Source: G965261775 sp965261775 | Lineage (GTDB): Bacteria; Pseudomonadota; Gammaproteobacteria; Eutrophobiales; Eutrophobiaceae | Direction of reading: 5' to 3' | Length of the DNA: 64,000 nt | NCBI GenBank assembly: GCA_965261775.1 | Contig: OZ253477.1 | Coordinates: 496,001 to 560,000 of the forward strand | Shown here: positions 7,744 through 16,332 of the stretch, one piece after another | Layout of the letters: each line of letters starts with the position of its first letter | Numbering within the stretch: the first letter of the stretch is position 1 | Translations under genes and position numbers: made by a program | Notes under the pieces: generated by a model | What the model saw: the letters and a program-made list of their open reading frames with translations, nothing else | Told to the model about the DNA's origin: nothing | Database searches by the model: none

Positions 7744-8309
7744 TTTTCTTTTTGTTTTTCCATGCGAAAAATCCGTATCTTTTCCATCAGCCATTGCCAG
7801 GCCAGCCTTTCATTTTCACCGGCAGTTTTCTCCAGCGCGATATTAAGATAATTAATTTCCCGATCAATCTTTTCGTCTTCCAACAGGTGCAGACGACTTG
7901 TCAGTATAGCCGCTTCAAGCACAACGGCCTGGGCGCGGTTAAAACCTCTGAAGGGTCGATGGATGACCTCGTGAATCACTTCGCAATAGAGCCTCGGGCG
8001 GACGGCTTCATCCTCAAAGCGTTCCAGCCGCAACTCAAGATGACTGAGCGCGGCCTGAAGGTGTTGGCCTTCAATTCTCTCAGCTGGCGCCAGCGGCCAG
8101 TCGCGGCGTCCTGTCAGGCAACCGGCAAAAAGTCGAACGTCGTCCACACAATTTATCACCGCGGTTTTGCTACGTTGGATATTATCCAGTGTCAATGACG
8201 GGACAAAGGGCGCGATGACAATCAATCCCCCCTCCTCGCGAACGCCCATCGGCGCAATATGCGTGGAGCCGTCGGCGTTGCCGGTTGTCACAATAATTTC
8301 CCGAATCAT
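7740..8309 (-). CDS. DUF447 flavin-reductase-fold protein of H4MPT/methanofuran clusters
   Basis: The 189-residue protein starts MIREIIVTTGNADGSTHIAPMGV, a DUF447 N-terminus with a flavin-reductase-like beta-barrel strand pattern. It continues with RLFAGCLTGRRDWPL and a C-terminal helical part containing HRPFRGFNRAQAVVLEAAI. DUF447 genes occur in methanogens and in methylotrophs with the H4MPT pathway and are believed to take part in cofactor synthesis, but the exact reaction is not known to me. It lies between the dihydropteroate-synthase-like gene (26-base gap) and mfnB (4-base overlap). Confidence 0.82.
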   Translation of the reverse strand: MIREIIVTTGNADGSTHIAPMGVREEGGLIVIAPFVPSLTLDNIQRSKTAVINCVDDVRLFAGCLTGRRDWPLAPAERIEGQHLQAALSHLELRLERFEDEAVRPRLYCEVIHEVIHRPFRGFNRAQAVVLEAAILTSRLHLLEDEKIDREINYLNIALEKTAGENERLAWQWLMEKIRIFRMEKQKEK

Positions 8310-8335
8310 CTTGTTCTGTTACCGTGTACGAATAG

Positions 8336-9769
8336 CTATTTACGGTATTTTCTCATCGTATGGGCCGCCCGTGAGTCCAGCTCTTTTTGCGGGTCTGTTT
8401 TTAACGGGACACAGGCACCCCAGTCCAATTCCTCATCCTGCCTGTAACGTTTTCCCAACTGCCAGGCAATCTGCGCCCTGCCCAGTTCTACTCCCATGTA
8501 AAAGGCGTGGGAAGGATCATCCTGCAATAAGGCCAGATCGGGAAATAACGCAAACGGATTTTGCGCTGTGTTTATCCCGTCCCGATTATAAACGTGGGTC
8601 CCCTCCTCGCTGTTCTGAATACGATAACCAGGATCTTTGATCTCCTGGGAGAGTTCCCTGATCTCGTCCGCACTGTCGGGGAACGGCTTGCGCGCATGCA
8701 TGCCCAGTAAGGCGCTGTCCAGTCCTTTCGGCAAACTGCCTTCCTCGCGAGCGGCGTACATGATGCGGCGCGCCTTGTTGGCCTCACGTACCGCGCTGCG
8801 ACAATGCGGACTGACTTCCGTTGCCAGTACTGCATTCAGATGCATCTCCGATATCAAACCGAACAGTACGGCATTAATACCTGTCGTATCGGCCTCGGTC
8901 AGTTCGGTGAGGTTGCCCACCCCCATCATGATTCTGATATCGGGATAATTCCCCCGCAGGGCATGATAACGCAGCAGGGATTCCATGAACCCGAAATGGA
9001 TGGGGTCCAATATCGCATCCGCGTAAAAGCTCAGCCCGCGCTCGCTGCATCGTTCAATCGATCGATATAAAGACGGCATGTTGCCATGTTGCTCCGGTAT
9101 AAGTATCGGCGTGGAATCTACTTCATCGGCGATCCAGAGGGTGCTCTCTTTCAGGCTGAGCAGATAATCGGCACCGGCCCGTCCGCCGCGCAATAACTCT
9201 TTTTCCTCAAGCGAATCCACACTGGTCTTGTGGCCGGCTTCGCGCAACGCCGCAACCGCTTCCTCCAGATGCGGAAACGGCGTATCTGGCAAACAACCGA
9301 TATCGATCACATCCGCCCCGTCCTCCCGATATTTTTTTGCGCGGGTGAGGATATCCTCGACACCAATCATCGGCGCATCCACAATTTCGGCAAAGATATC
9401 CACATCATAGCGGCTCAGGTCGATTGGTTTGCATTCGCGTCCGAAGAAGGCCGGCAGGTCTTTCAAATCAATCGGGCCGCGAATACAGGGAATGCCCAGC
9501 GCCTCTGAGACAATGTCCAGGTCACCGCGGCAAAGCCCGGGGACAATTACCTTGTCGAAATCGTTCAGTCCGCGCAAACGCCGCACCAGCATCGGCGCCG
9601 TGATCAGGGCCGCCACACTGACGCCGATATTGCGAATCGTATAAGTGAACTCCACCGGCGCCATCTCCCGTAAAACGCTATACAGACGTTTCTCCGCAAG
9701 TCTGCCGGTGATAAATAAAATATGTTCTCTGGAGGATTGTGGTTGCATTCTTGCGTTATTATACGCCAT
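8336..9769 (-). CDS. dihydropteroate-synthase-like protein of the H4MPT pathway (DUF6513 type)
   Basis: This 477-residue protein is first in the leftward operon. The N-terminal 100 residues form a domain of the type found only in C1-cofactor clusters (ILFITGRLAEKRLYSVL). A central barrel resembling the pterin-binding domain of dihydropteroate synthase follows: ADVIDIGCLPDTPF, SVDSLEEKELLRGG, FYADAILDPIHFGF and IMMGVGNLTELT. The C-terminal third holds an ELGRAQIAWQLGK segment. The family is required for H4MPT formation in Methylobacterium and is distinct from the genuine FolP at 14404-15234. The start may be the ATG at 9769 or the one at 9748. Confidence 0.87.
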   Translation of the reverse strand: MAYNNARMQPQSSREHILFITGRLAEKRLYSVLREMAPVEFTYTIRNIGVSVAALITAPMLVRRLRGLNDFDKVIVPGLCRGDLDIVSEALGIPCIRGPIDLKDLPAFFGRECKPIDLSRYDVDIFAEIVDAPMIGVEDILTRAKKYREDGADVIDIGCLPDTPFPHLEEAVAALREAGHKTSVDSLEEKELLRGGRAGADYLLSLKESTLWIADEVDSTPILIPEQHGNMPSLYRSIERCSERGLSFYADAILDPIHFGFMESLLRYHALRGNYPDIRIMMGVGNLTELTEADTTGINAVLFGLISEMHLNAVLATEVSPHCRSAVREANKARRIMYAAREEGSLPKGLDSALLGMHARKPFPDSADEIRELSQEIKDPGYRIQNSEEGTHVYNRDGINTAQNPFALFPDLALLQDDPSHAFYMGVELGRAQIAWQLGKRYRQDEELDWGACVPLKTDPQKELDSRAAHTMRKYRK

Positions 9770-9877
9770 CCGTCGCCGTTTTCAGTCTCGCCATGAACGC
9801 ACGCTTATATTGCCTTGTCCCGCGCGTTATCTTTCTGTATGCTTTCTGTATGCTTTTAAAAATCGGAGATCAAATCC

Positions 9878-10672
9878 ATGCCAGATTCAAACACACCGGA
9901 GAAAAATCAAAATATCGCCCTGTTTATTGACGCCGACAACGTGCCGGCCGCGAAAATTGAGGAGATCATATCGACACTGGCACAATATGGCACCATCAAT
10001 ATCAGAAGGATATACGGCAACTGGAAGAGTAGCCGCCTGCAAAAATGGGAGGACAAGCTCCTTGAGAAAGCGATACAACCCGTACAGCAGTTTGACCTGA
10101 CCAAGCGCAAGAACGCGACCGATATGAGGATGACGATTGATGTGATGGATATTCTGTATACTGAAAACGTTGACACATTTTGTATCGCTTCCTCCGATTG
10201 CGATTTCACGCCGTTGGCAATGCGGATTAAACAGGACGGGAAAATAGTTTATGGCTTTGGCACACAAGGCACACCGGAACCCTTTGTCAATGCCTGTTCG
10301 CGATTTCTGTATCTTGATGAACGGGAAGAGAACCCGGCGCCGCAAGAACCGGATGACGAGAAAAAACCGGTCCCGTCAAAACGTAAAACGGGACGGGAAC
10401 TCAAACAGGATACCAAGCTGATTACACTGATTCGTAACGCCATCAATACCGCCGGGGACGATGACGGATGGGCACCGCTTTCCCATATCGGTTCCATTAT
10501 CGCCAATCAGGCGTCCATCAATGCGCGTAACTATGGTTATGCCACCCTGAGCGCCCTGGTTGAAACGATTGATCTGTTTGAAACGCGGGAAAACAAGAAG
10601 AACAACAACATTGAGATCAGGGACAAAAGAAACAACAATACCCCCGATCAAAAAGGCCAGGAAAAAAAATAG
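9878..10672 (+). CDS. NYN-domain (LabA/DUF88-like) protein with C-terminal LOTUS/OST-HTH domain
   Basis: Residues 11-150 form a PIN-like NYN ribonuclease domain. IALFIDADN gives the first acidic pair, IYGNW follows, then KNATDMRMTIDVMD, and the last acidic site is in IASSDCDFTPLAMRIK followed by VYGFGTQGTP. A charged linker rich in E, D and K leads to a LOTUS/OST-HTH domain (about 178-245) with DGWAPLSHIGSII and YGYATLSALVETI. Such proteins are thought to bind or cut RNA, but the target is unknown. The gene stands alone between the divergent cofactor operon and pqqB. Its C-terminus is very lysine- and asparagine-rich. Confidence 0.88.
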   Translation: MPDSNTPEKNQNIALFIDADNVPAAKIEEIISTLAQYGTINIRRIYGNWKSSRLQKWEDKLLEKAIQPVQQFDLTKRKNATDMRMTIDVMDILYTENVDTFCIASSDCDFTPLAMRIKQDGKIVYGFGTQGTPEPFVNACSRFLYLDEREENPAPQEPDDEKKPVPSKRKTGRELKQDTKLITLIRNAINTAGDDDGWAPLSHIGSIIANQASINARNYGYATLSALVETIDLFETRENKKNNNIEIRDKRNNNTPDQKGQEKK

Positions 10673-11001
10673 GTTCGTCAGGTGGATCAGATACATCATG
10701 CCGACGAAAACCTTGCCGGATATACAACAAACGAGGGTGAGTGGCTACTATCGACCAGTTTGCCATTGGCAATTCCAAATAACGACCGAACGGGACCATT
10801 TATCCCCCTCCGTTTAATTCTCTAATTAACATTAAATAAAAATTTTAACTGTTTATTTTAATTAAAGTATTTTGAAAATAATCCCTGGCGATTTGGCTTT
10901 TGGCACGGATATCGCTACCTTATGCTGTCAGGTAATGCGGCATTGTCATCACACGGTTACTGTATCATTTACCAACAACGTTAAGGAGCAAACCCGAGAT
11001 C
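10673..11001 (+). other. 329-base pqqB upstream region; no pqqA found
   Basis: The region holds no recognisable gene. Its middle (about 10815-10880) is very AT-rich, followed by a sigma-54 promoter match at 10901-10917 and a ribosome binding site (AAGGAG) before pqqB. I searched it for the PqqA precursor peptide, which needs a Glu-x3-Tyr core. A frame starting TTG at 10872 reads GDLAFGTDIATLC, which looks vaguely like PqqA but lacks both the glutamate and the tyrosine. PqqA must be encoded elsewhere in the genome. Confidence 0.6.
10901..10917 (+). promoter_or_regulatory. sigma-54 (RpoN) promoter candidate for pqqBCDE
   Basis: TGGCACGGATATCGCTA matches the -24/-12 consensus TGGCACG-N4-TTGCW with a single deviation (TCGC for TTGC). 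GG and GC stand at the required 12-base offset. The predicted start is near 10927, about 75 bases before the pqqB ATG. The AT-rich DNA just upstream would suit IHF-assisted bending, which sigma-54 promoters often need. No enhancer site was identified. Confidence 0.6.
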
Positions 11002-11916
11002 ATGCACATACACCTCCTGGGCACCGGTGCTGGCGGTGGCTTTCCACAATGGAACTGTAATTGCCATAATTGCAAGGGTCTGCGCACGGGAAAAATCAGA
11101 AGCCCGGCGCGAACGCAGTCGTCTATCACGGTCAGCAGTAACGGCACCGACTGGGTACTGTTCAATGCCTCACCCGATATCCGGGCGCAGATAGAATCCT
11201 TTCCCCCCCTGCAACCCGCTCGCCAGATAAGGGATACCGGTATTTGTTCAATCATCCTGTGCGACGGGCAGATAGATCATACGACCGGCCTGATTATCCT
11301 GCGTGAACATGACAAACCCTGGGATGTGTATTGCACCGCCAGTGTTTATGAAGATATGACGACCGGTTATCCCCTGTTCAACGTTCTGGGACATTTCCGG
11401 GGTGTCAACTGGCATGAGGTCGGCGTTGATCAAGCGCCCTTTACGATTCCAGAGGCAGACGGGTTATTGTTCACGGCGGTGCCACTGAAAAGCGAAGCCC
11501 CGCCCTATTCGCCCCATCGTCACAATACCGTCGCCGGTGATAATGTGGGTTACAGGGTGGAAGACACCCGTAGTGGTAAAAACTTCTTTTATGCCCCCGG
11601 GCTCGGCGTGGTGGAAGATCACGTTCACGGGTATATGGAAAACGCCGATGTCATTCTGCTTGACGGCACCGTATGGACCAATGATGAAATGTCGCGTTAT
11701 GGTATCAGTGACAAACTCGCCTCCGAGATGGGGCATCTTGACCAATCCGGTAAAGGCGGCATTATTGAGATACTGAACGGCCTTGAAAAGCCGCGCAAAA
11801 TTCTGATCCATATCAATAACACCAATCCCATCCTGGATGAAGACTCGCCGGAAAGAAAACAGCTTGATGAATTGAACATTGAAGTTTCCCATGACGGCAT
11901 GGATATTCGCCTGTGA
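11002..11916 (+). CDS. pqqB: PQQ biosynthesis protein PqqB
   Basis: PqqB is a metallo-beta-lactamase-fold protein thought to hydroxylate the tyrosine/glutamate-derived intermediate in pyrroloquinoline quinone synthesis. The 304-residue protein starts MHIHLLGTGAGGGFPQWNCNC, the family signature, with two cysteines (CNCHNC) that can bind a structural metal. It continues with LFNASPDIRAQI, LCDGQIDHTTGLI and VILLDGTVWTNDEM. The ATG follows AAGGAG. It is the first gene of pqqBCDE and lies 75 bases behind the sigma-54 promoter candidate. Confidence 0.96.
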   Translation: MHIHLLGTGAGGGFPQWNCNCHNCKGLRTGKIRSPARTQSSITVSSNGTDWVLFNASPDIRAQIESFPPLQPARQIRDTGICSIILCDGQIDHTTGLIILREHDKPWDVYCTASVYEDMTTGYPLFNVLGHFRGVNWHEVGVDQAPFTIPEADGLLFTAVPLKSEAPPYSPHRHNTVAGDNVGYRVEDTRSGKNFFYAPGLGVVEDHVHGYMENADVILLDGTVWTNDEMSRYGISDKLASEMGHLDQSGKGGIIEILNGLEKPRKILIHINNTNPILDEDSPERKQLDELNIEVSHDGMDIRL

Positions 11917-12032
11917 ACGCCGTTTCACTCGTAGTATCCACACGACAGATAAGCAGGACATGTTTATGATTGTTTTTCGCCCCTTTATGCGCTATAGAAT
12001 CCTGAAAACAGCATTAAAAAAAAGCACCTGAT

Positions 12033-12773
12033 ATGACTCAAGACAACACCCCCTGGACAAAAGCGGAATTTGAAAAGCGCCTGCGCGACAAGGAAAAGTA
12101 TTATCACATCAATCATGAATTCCATATCCTGATGAACGAGGGCGGGCTGGACAAAGAGGCCGTGCAAGGCTGGGTCGCCAATCGTTTTTATTACCAAACC
12201 ACGATCCCGATTAAAGACGCTGCTATCATGGCGAACTGTCCCGAACGCGATCATCGTCGCAAATGGGTGCAACGCATTATTGACCATGACGGTGTTGAAG
12301 GCGAAGAGGGGGGTATAGAAGCCTGGTTGCAGTTGGCGGAGGCTGTCGGTCTCGGTCGGGAAGAAACACTGTCCTGTAAACATGTATTGCCGGGAGTACG
12401 TTTCGCGATTGACGCCTACCTGAATTTTGCCCGCCGCGCTACCTGGCAGGAAGCGGCCAGTTCCTCGCTGACCGAATTATTTGCGCCCAAAATCCATCAG
12501 AAACGTCTGGATAACTGGCCGACACTCTATCCCTGGATAGACGAAAAAGGCTACCGCTATTTTCGCAAACGTTTAAGCGAGGCACGGCGCGATGTGCAGC
12601 ATGGACTGGATATCACGCTTGATTACTATAAAACGCGCACCCAACAGGAACGCGCACTGGAAATCCTGCAATTCAAGCTGGACATTTTATGGAGCATGCT
12701 GGATAGCATGTGGATGGCCTATATTGAAAAGAAACCGCCTTTTCACAACTGTGTTGAACGCAATGGATATTAA
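12033..12773 (+). CDS. pqqC: pyrroloquinoline-quinone synthase PqqC
   Basis: PqqC performs the last step of PQQ synthesis, an eight-electron oxidation and ring closure that uses O2 without a metal. The 246-residue protein has the all-helical oxygenase signature: [41 protein letters not shown], a long helix with [21 protein letters not shown], and [17 protein letters not shown] near the end. The dependence on O2 fits the cbb3 oxidase and shows an aerobic or microaerobic life. The gene overlaps pqqD by 11 bases. Confidence 0.96.
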   Translation: MTQDNTPWTKAEFEKRLRDKEKYYHINHEFHILMNEGGLDKEAVQGWVANRFYYQTTIPIKDAAIMANCPERDHRRKWVQRIIDHDGVEGEEGGIEAWLQLAEAVGLGREETLSCKHVLPGVRFAIDAYLNFARRATWQEAASSSLTELFAPKIHQKRLDNWPTLYPWIDEKGYRYFRKRLSEARRDVQHGLDITLDYYKTRTQQERALEILQFKLDILWSMLDSMWMAYIEKKPPFHNCVERNGY

Positions 12774-13038
12774 TCACAGCGACATACCCGAAATCGCACC
12801 GACCTTCCGTCTGCAATGGGAAGAGGTGCAAAATTGCCATGTCGTGCTTTATCCTGAAGGCATGGTCAAACTCAGCAAAAGCGCCGGTGAAATTATGAAG
12901 CGTATTGACGGTCTACATTCTGTAGAGACGATAATTAAGGAACTGGAAACTGTTTTTTCAGAAAACAATCTGGAAAGTGATGTCCTGAAATTTTTGGAGG
13001 TGGCTTATGACAACGGCTGGATCAGAAACAAGATATAA
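12763..13038 (+). CDS. pqqD: PqqA-binding chaperone PqqD
   Basis: PqqD presents the PqqA peptide to the radical-SAM enzyme PqqE. From the ATG at 12763 the protein is 91 residues ([21 protein letters not shown]). It shows [21 protein letters not shown], the RiPP-recognition-element fold of the family, and ends DNGWIRNKI. The start lies inside the end of pqqC and the end overlaps pqqE by 32 bases, which points to translational coupling. A longer frame beginning at 12592 is an artefact running through pqqC. Confidence 0.93.
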   Translation: MDINHSDIPEIAPTFRLQWEEVQNCHVVLYPEGMVKLSKSAGEIMKRIDGLHSVETIIKELETVFSENNLESDVLKFLEVAYDNGWIRNKI

Positions 13039-14176
13039 TATCAAACCACCCTTGTGGTTGCTGGCGGAGTTGACATATCGTTGCCCCTTGCAATGCCCCT
13101 ATTGTTCAAACCCGCTTGATATTGCGAAGTATCGGAACGAGCTGTCGACCGAAGACTGGCTACGCGTGATGCGGCAGGCGCGTAAAATGGGCGCGGCGCA
13201 AATGGGTTTCTCGGGAGGCGAGCCACTGGTGCGCCAGGATCTTGAAGAACTTATCCAGGAGGCGCGACAGCTTGGTTACTATACCAACCTGATCACTTCC
13301 GGTGTCGGTATGGACGAGGCGCGTATAAAACGTTTCAAAAAGGCCGGGCTGGATCACATACAAATCAGCTTTCAGGCCAGCAATGAAGAACTCAATAACT
13401 TCATCGGCGGCACAAAAAGTTTCCAGCATAAAAAAGAAATGGCGCGAGTCGTCAAAGCATACGAATACCCGATGGTATTGAATATTGTCATACACCGTAA
13501 AAATATCGATCAGATTCGCGATATTCTGGACATGACGGTGGAACTCAACGCAGATTATGTTGAACTCGCCAGTACGCAATATTACGGTTGGTCGCGCCTC
13601 AACGTGGATCACCTGCTGCCGACCCGCGAACAGCTTGCCAACGCTGAAAAAGTGGCTCGTGAATATCAGGAAAAAATGAAGGGAAAATCCAGAATTATCT
13701 ATGTGATCCCGGATTACTTTGAAAACAGGCCAAAGCCTTGCATGAACGGCTGGGGGGCTATCTTCCTGACCATCGCCCCGGACGGTACCGCCCTGCCCTG
13801 CCACGAAGCCGGACAATTGCCCATTGAGTTTCCAAATGTCAAAGACATGGATGTTCAGGAAATATGGCGCGACTCCCCCGGTTTCAATCATTTTCGTGGT
13901 TTTGACTGGATGAAAGAACCTTGTCGCTCCTGCCCGGAGAAGGAAAAGGATTTCGGCGGTTGCCGCTGTCAGGCATTTATGATGACCGGCGATCCGAACA
14001 ACGCTGACCCTGTTTGTGACAAATCACCCTTTCATCAGCAACTACTGGATGATGTTGAACGTATCGGAAGGATCGCCGCCAGGGAAAAAGGCATGGCTAT
14101 TCAGGAACAGCCGCTGATCTTCCGCAATATGAAAAATTCCAAAAAAATAGTACCCGGCAAAGGCTTACCGGTCTGA
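13007..14176 (+). CDS. pqqE: radical-SAM PQQ biosynthesis protein PqqE
   Basis: PqqE forms the C-C bond between the Glu and Tyr side chains of PqqA. The 389-residue protein has the radical-SAM motif CPLQCPYC (CxxxCxxC) near residue 25 and [11 protein letters not shown]-terminal SPASM/auxiliary-cluster region contains CHEAGQLP and [18 protein letters not shown]. The start ATG follows GGAGGTGGCTT inside pqqD. The gene ends the pqq cluster. No pqqF/G protease is present, so precursor processing must be encoded elsewhere. Confidence 0.96.
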   Translation: MTTAGSETRYNIKPPLWLLAELTYRCPLQCPYCSNPLDIAKYRNELSTEDWLRVMRQARKMGAAQMGFSGGEPLVRQDLEELIQEARQLGYYTNLITSGVGMDEARIKRFKKAGLDHIQISFQASNEELNNFIGGTKSFQHKKEMARVVKAYEYPMVLNIVIHRKNIDQIRDILDMTVELNADYVELASTQYYGWSRLNVDHLLPTREQLANAEKVAREYQEKMKGKSRIIYVIPDYFENRPKPCMNGWGAIFLTIAPDGTALPCHEAGQLPIEFPNVKDMDVQEIWRDSPGFNHFRGFDWMKEPCRSCPEKEKDFGGCRCQAFMMTGDPNNADPVCDKSPFHQQLLDDVERIGRIAAREKGMAIQEQPLIFRNMKNSKKIVPGKGLPV

Positions 14177-14403
14177 CAAAGCATTTTATCCTGCCGGCCT
14201 GTGAACAGGCGACCGCGAAACTTCCAGTGCCGACGCGACGCGCAAAAAGGCGCACAAACATTAACGCGCTGTTGTATTTTCAATACGCTGCTGCAAAGTC
14301 GATCTATGACGATCTTTCAAGATTATCCATTGTCCCCTGTCCTGCCAAACGACCGCGCCGTGGTGGTCGTGGCCGACAATAATCTGCGGCAATCTGCGAA
14401 CAG

Positions 14404-15234
14404 TCAAGCCCGGGCGCTGTTCATAATCGCCCGTGCCACGTCTGCTGCCTGCCGATTTGACCGGACATCATGGACGCGAAATATTTTAACGCCCGCACAT
14501 ACGCCCAGGGCGGTCGTTGCCGCTGTTGCCCCCACCAGTTCCTCCGGTAAATTGACGCCACAAATGCTGCCCATAAACCGCTTGCGACTGCTGCCCAGTA
14601 ACACGGGATAGCCTGTATTGACAAAAACTGCCAGATTATTCAGCAGGGCAAGATTATGTTCCCGCGTCTTGCCGAAACCGATCCCGGGGTCGATAATGAT
14701 CCCGTCCCTGTCCATACCCGCCCGCTCGCAGGCTTCGGCACGTGCTTCCAGAAACCGCCGGATGTCATTAACCACATCATCGTAAACGGGGTCATTCTGC
14801 ATTGTTTCAGGCGTGCCCAGCATATGTGTGACGACATAACCGCACTGTCTTTCAACGCATAAATCAATAATAGCGGGATCGTCGTTGCCGCCGGAAACAT
14901 CATTCACAATGGAAGCGCCCGCCCCCAGCGCGGCCTCCGCGACCCTTGCGCGGCGGGTATCGATGCTGATTTTCACATGCCCCGGCAGAGTTTCGCCAAG
15001 CGCCTGTATCACAGGCAAGACGCGTTCTATCTGTACCGCCTCGGACACGTTTTCTGAACCGGGGCGGGTCGATTCCCCGCCGATATCAATGATATCGGCA
15101 CCGTCATCAATCATCTGCCTGGCATGATTGAGCGCGGATTCGAAAGTATTGAACCAGCCACCGTCGGAAAAACTGTCTGGCGTCATATTCAGTATGCCCA
15201 TGATCAACGGGGCGTTTTCACCTGCGTTTATCAC
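14404..15234 (-). CDS. folP: dihydropteroate synthase FolP
   Basis: FolP condenses p-aminobenzoate with dihydropterin pyrophosphate in folate synthesis. The 276-residue protein has the canonical PLIMGILNMTPDSFSDGG, DGADIIDIGGESTRPG, VKISIDTRRARVAEAALGAG, IVNDVSGG and IIDPGIGFGKT segments. Its start overlaps the end of the upstream iminopeptidase gene by 4 bases. It is distinct from the DHPS-like protein at 8336-9769, so the cell evidently makes both folate and H4MPT. The gene usually travels with ftsH and glmM, which is not the case here. Confidence 0.96.
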   Translation of the reverse strand: MINAGENAPLIMGILNMTPDSFSDGGWFNTFESALNHARQMIDDGADIIDIGGESTRPGSENVSEAVQIERVLPVIQALGETLPGHVKISIDTRRARVAEAALGAGASIVNDVSGGNDDPAIIDLCVERQCGYVVTHMLGTPETMQNDPVYDDVVNDIRRFLEARAEACERAGMDRDGIIIDPGIGFGKTREHNLALLNNLAVFVNTGYPVLLGSSRKRFMGSICGVNLPEELVGATAATTALGVCAGVKIFRVHDVRSNRQAADVARAIMNSARA

Positions 15235-16196
15235 AGCAATGCCGACATCCTTTCTGTCGCCTCAACCAGGGCGTCAACCATTGAGTCCTCGCTTGCCAGA
15301 TGTCCCACACCGGGGATGAACATCTGGCGCACAGCCGTCCGCTTCAAATCTAACAGGCCTTGATAAATCAACCAGGCACATGATGGCAGACAGGTCATGT
15401 CCAAACGCCCGTGAATGATCGTGATTGGCACATCGGGAATTTCCGGTAAACGCTCAAGGATCTCGTTTTCAGCGATGAAATACCGGTTTTTCGCGTAGTG
15501 TATCTCAATCTTGCCCAGATTAATCAAGGTTTCATCGTTATTCGTCTCATCCAGCAGGTAATTGTCGGTAATGGTATGCGTGACCACACGCCCTGCCCAC
15601 AGTGCCCATGCCCTGACCGTCGCCAGTTGCGTTTCGGCGTCCCCGCAAAAAACCCGTCGATGCAGGGCGCTGGTCAAATCCTCCCTTTCGGCTTCGGAAA
15701 AGAGCCCGATAAACTCCTCCCAGTAATCCGGGAAAAGACGATTGACACCGGACTTCATAAACCAGTCGATATCACATTGCCTGGCCAGAAAAATACCTCG
15801 CAGGATCATACCGGAGACACGCCGGGGAAAGCGTTCCGCATACAACAAGGCCAGCGTCGCGCCCCAGGAACCGCCAAACAGTAGCCACCGTTCAATCCCC
15901 AGTGTTTGCCGAATGGCCTCTATATCGTCGAGGATATCCCCGGTCGTATTACCCCCGGTTTCCCCGTTGGGGACGGAGCGCCCGCAACCACGCTGGTCAA
16001 ACAGGATGATACGGTAGCGCTCGGGGTTAAAATAACGGCGATGATCGTCTTTGCAACCGGAACCGGGACCGCCATGCAGAAACAGTGCCGGGATCCCCGC
16101 CGGGTTCCCCGATTCTTCAAAATAGACCGTATGCGCCGTTTTGGTCGGCAGGGTATAGGCAGCGCGGCATTCAATGGCGGGATAGAGCGCAAACAT
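15231..16196 (-). CDS. pip: prolyl (proline) iminopeptidase
   Basis: This 321-residue alpha/beta-hydrolase releases N-terminal proline from peptides in the cytoplasm. Visible features are the oxyanion motif LHGGPGSGC, FDQRGCGRS, the nucleophile elbow GGSWGATLALLYAE (Ser), HGRLDM with the catalytic Asp, and PGVGHLA with the catalytic His. The length matches the S33 family. It is co-transcribed with folP downstream. The association looks incidental. Confidence 0.94.
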   Translation of the reverse strand: MFALYPAIECRAAYTLPTKTAHTVYFEESGNPAGIPALFLHGGPGSGCKDDHRRYFNPERYRIILFDQRGCGRSVPNGETGGNTTGDILDDIEAIRQTLGIERWLLFGGSWGATLALLYAERFPRRVSGMILRGIFLARQCDIDWFMKSGVNRLFPDYWEEFIGLFSEAEREDLTSALHRRVFCGDAETQLATVRAWALWAGRVVTHTITDNYLLDETNNDETLINLGKIEIHYAKNRYFIAENEILERLPEIPDVPITIIHGRLDMTCLPSCAWLIYQGLLDLKRTAVRQMFIPGVGHLASEDSMVDALVEATERMSALL

Positions 16197-16201
16197 CGTC
16201 T

Positions 16202-16220
16202 GTTATCCACAGATAACGCC
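16202..16220 (-). repeat. short dispersed intergenic repeat, copy 2
   Basis: On the minus strand this reads GGCGTTATCTGTGGATAAC, similar to the segments at 5614-5638 and 39442-39473. The shared core is GCG-(T)-(A/T)ATCT-(A/G)(C/T)-GGAT. All three copies are intergenic and flanked by A/T-rich tails. Confidence 0.35.
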
Positions 16221-16332
16221 GATTAAAAACCGGAGTTTTATGCTGGGGTGATTTTTTGCCAAAGTTGATGAGCAACGCCCCCGTGTGAGCGAGAATAAAA
16301 ATTTAAAAAAATCTGCGAAAATCAGCATTGGA

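Noticed and set aside
10872..11060. A TTG-started frame upstream of pqqB with a PqqA-like look (GDLAFGTDIATLC)
   Set aside because: It lacks the Glu and Tyr that are cross-linked to form PQQ, runs on into pqqB in another frame, and covers the sigma-54 promoter match.
12592..12762. Long frame leading into pqqD
   Set aside because: It overlaps pqqC in another frame. PqqD similarity begins only at the ATG at 12763.
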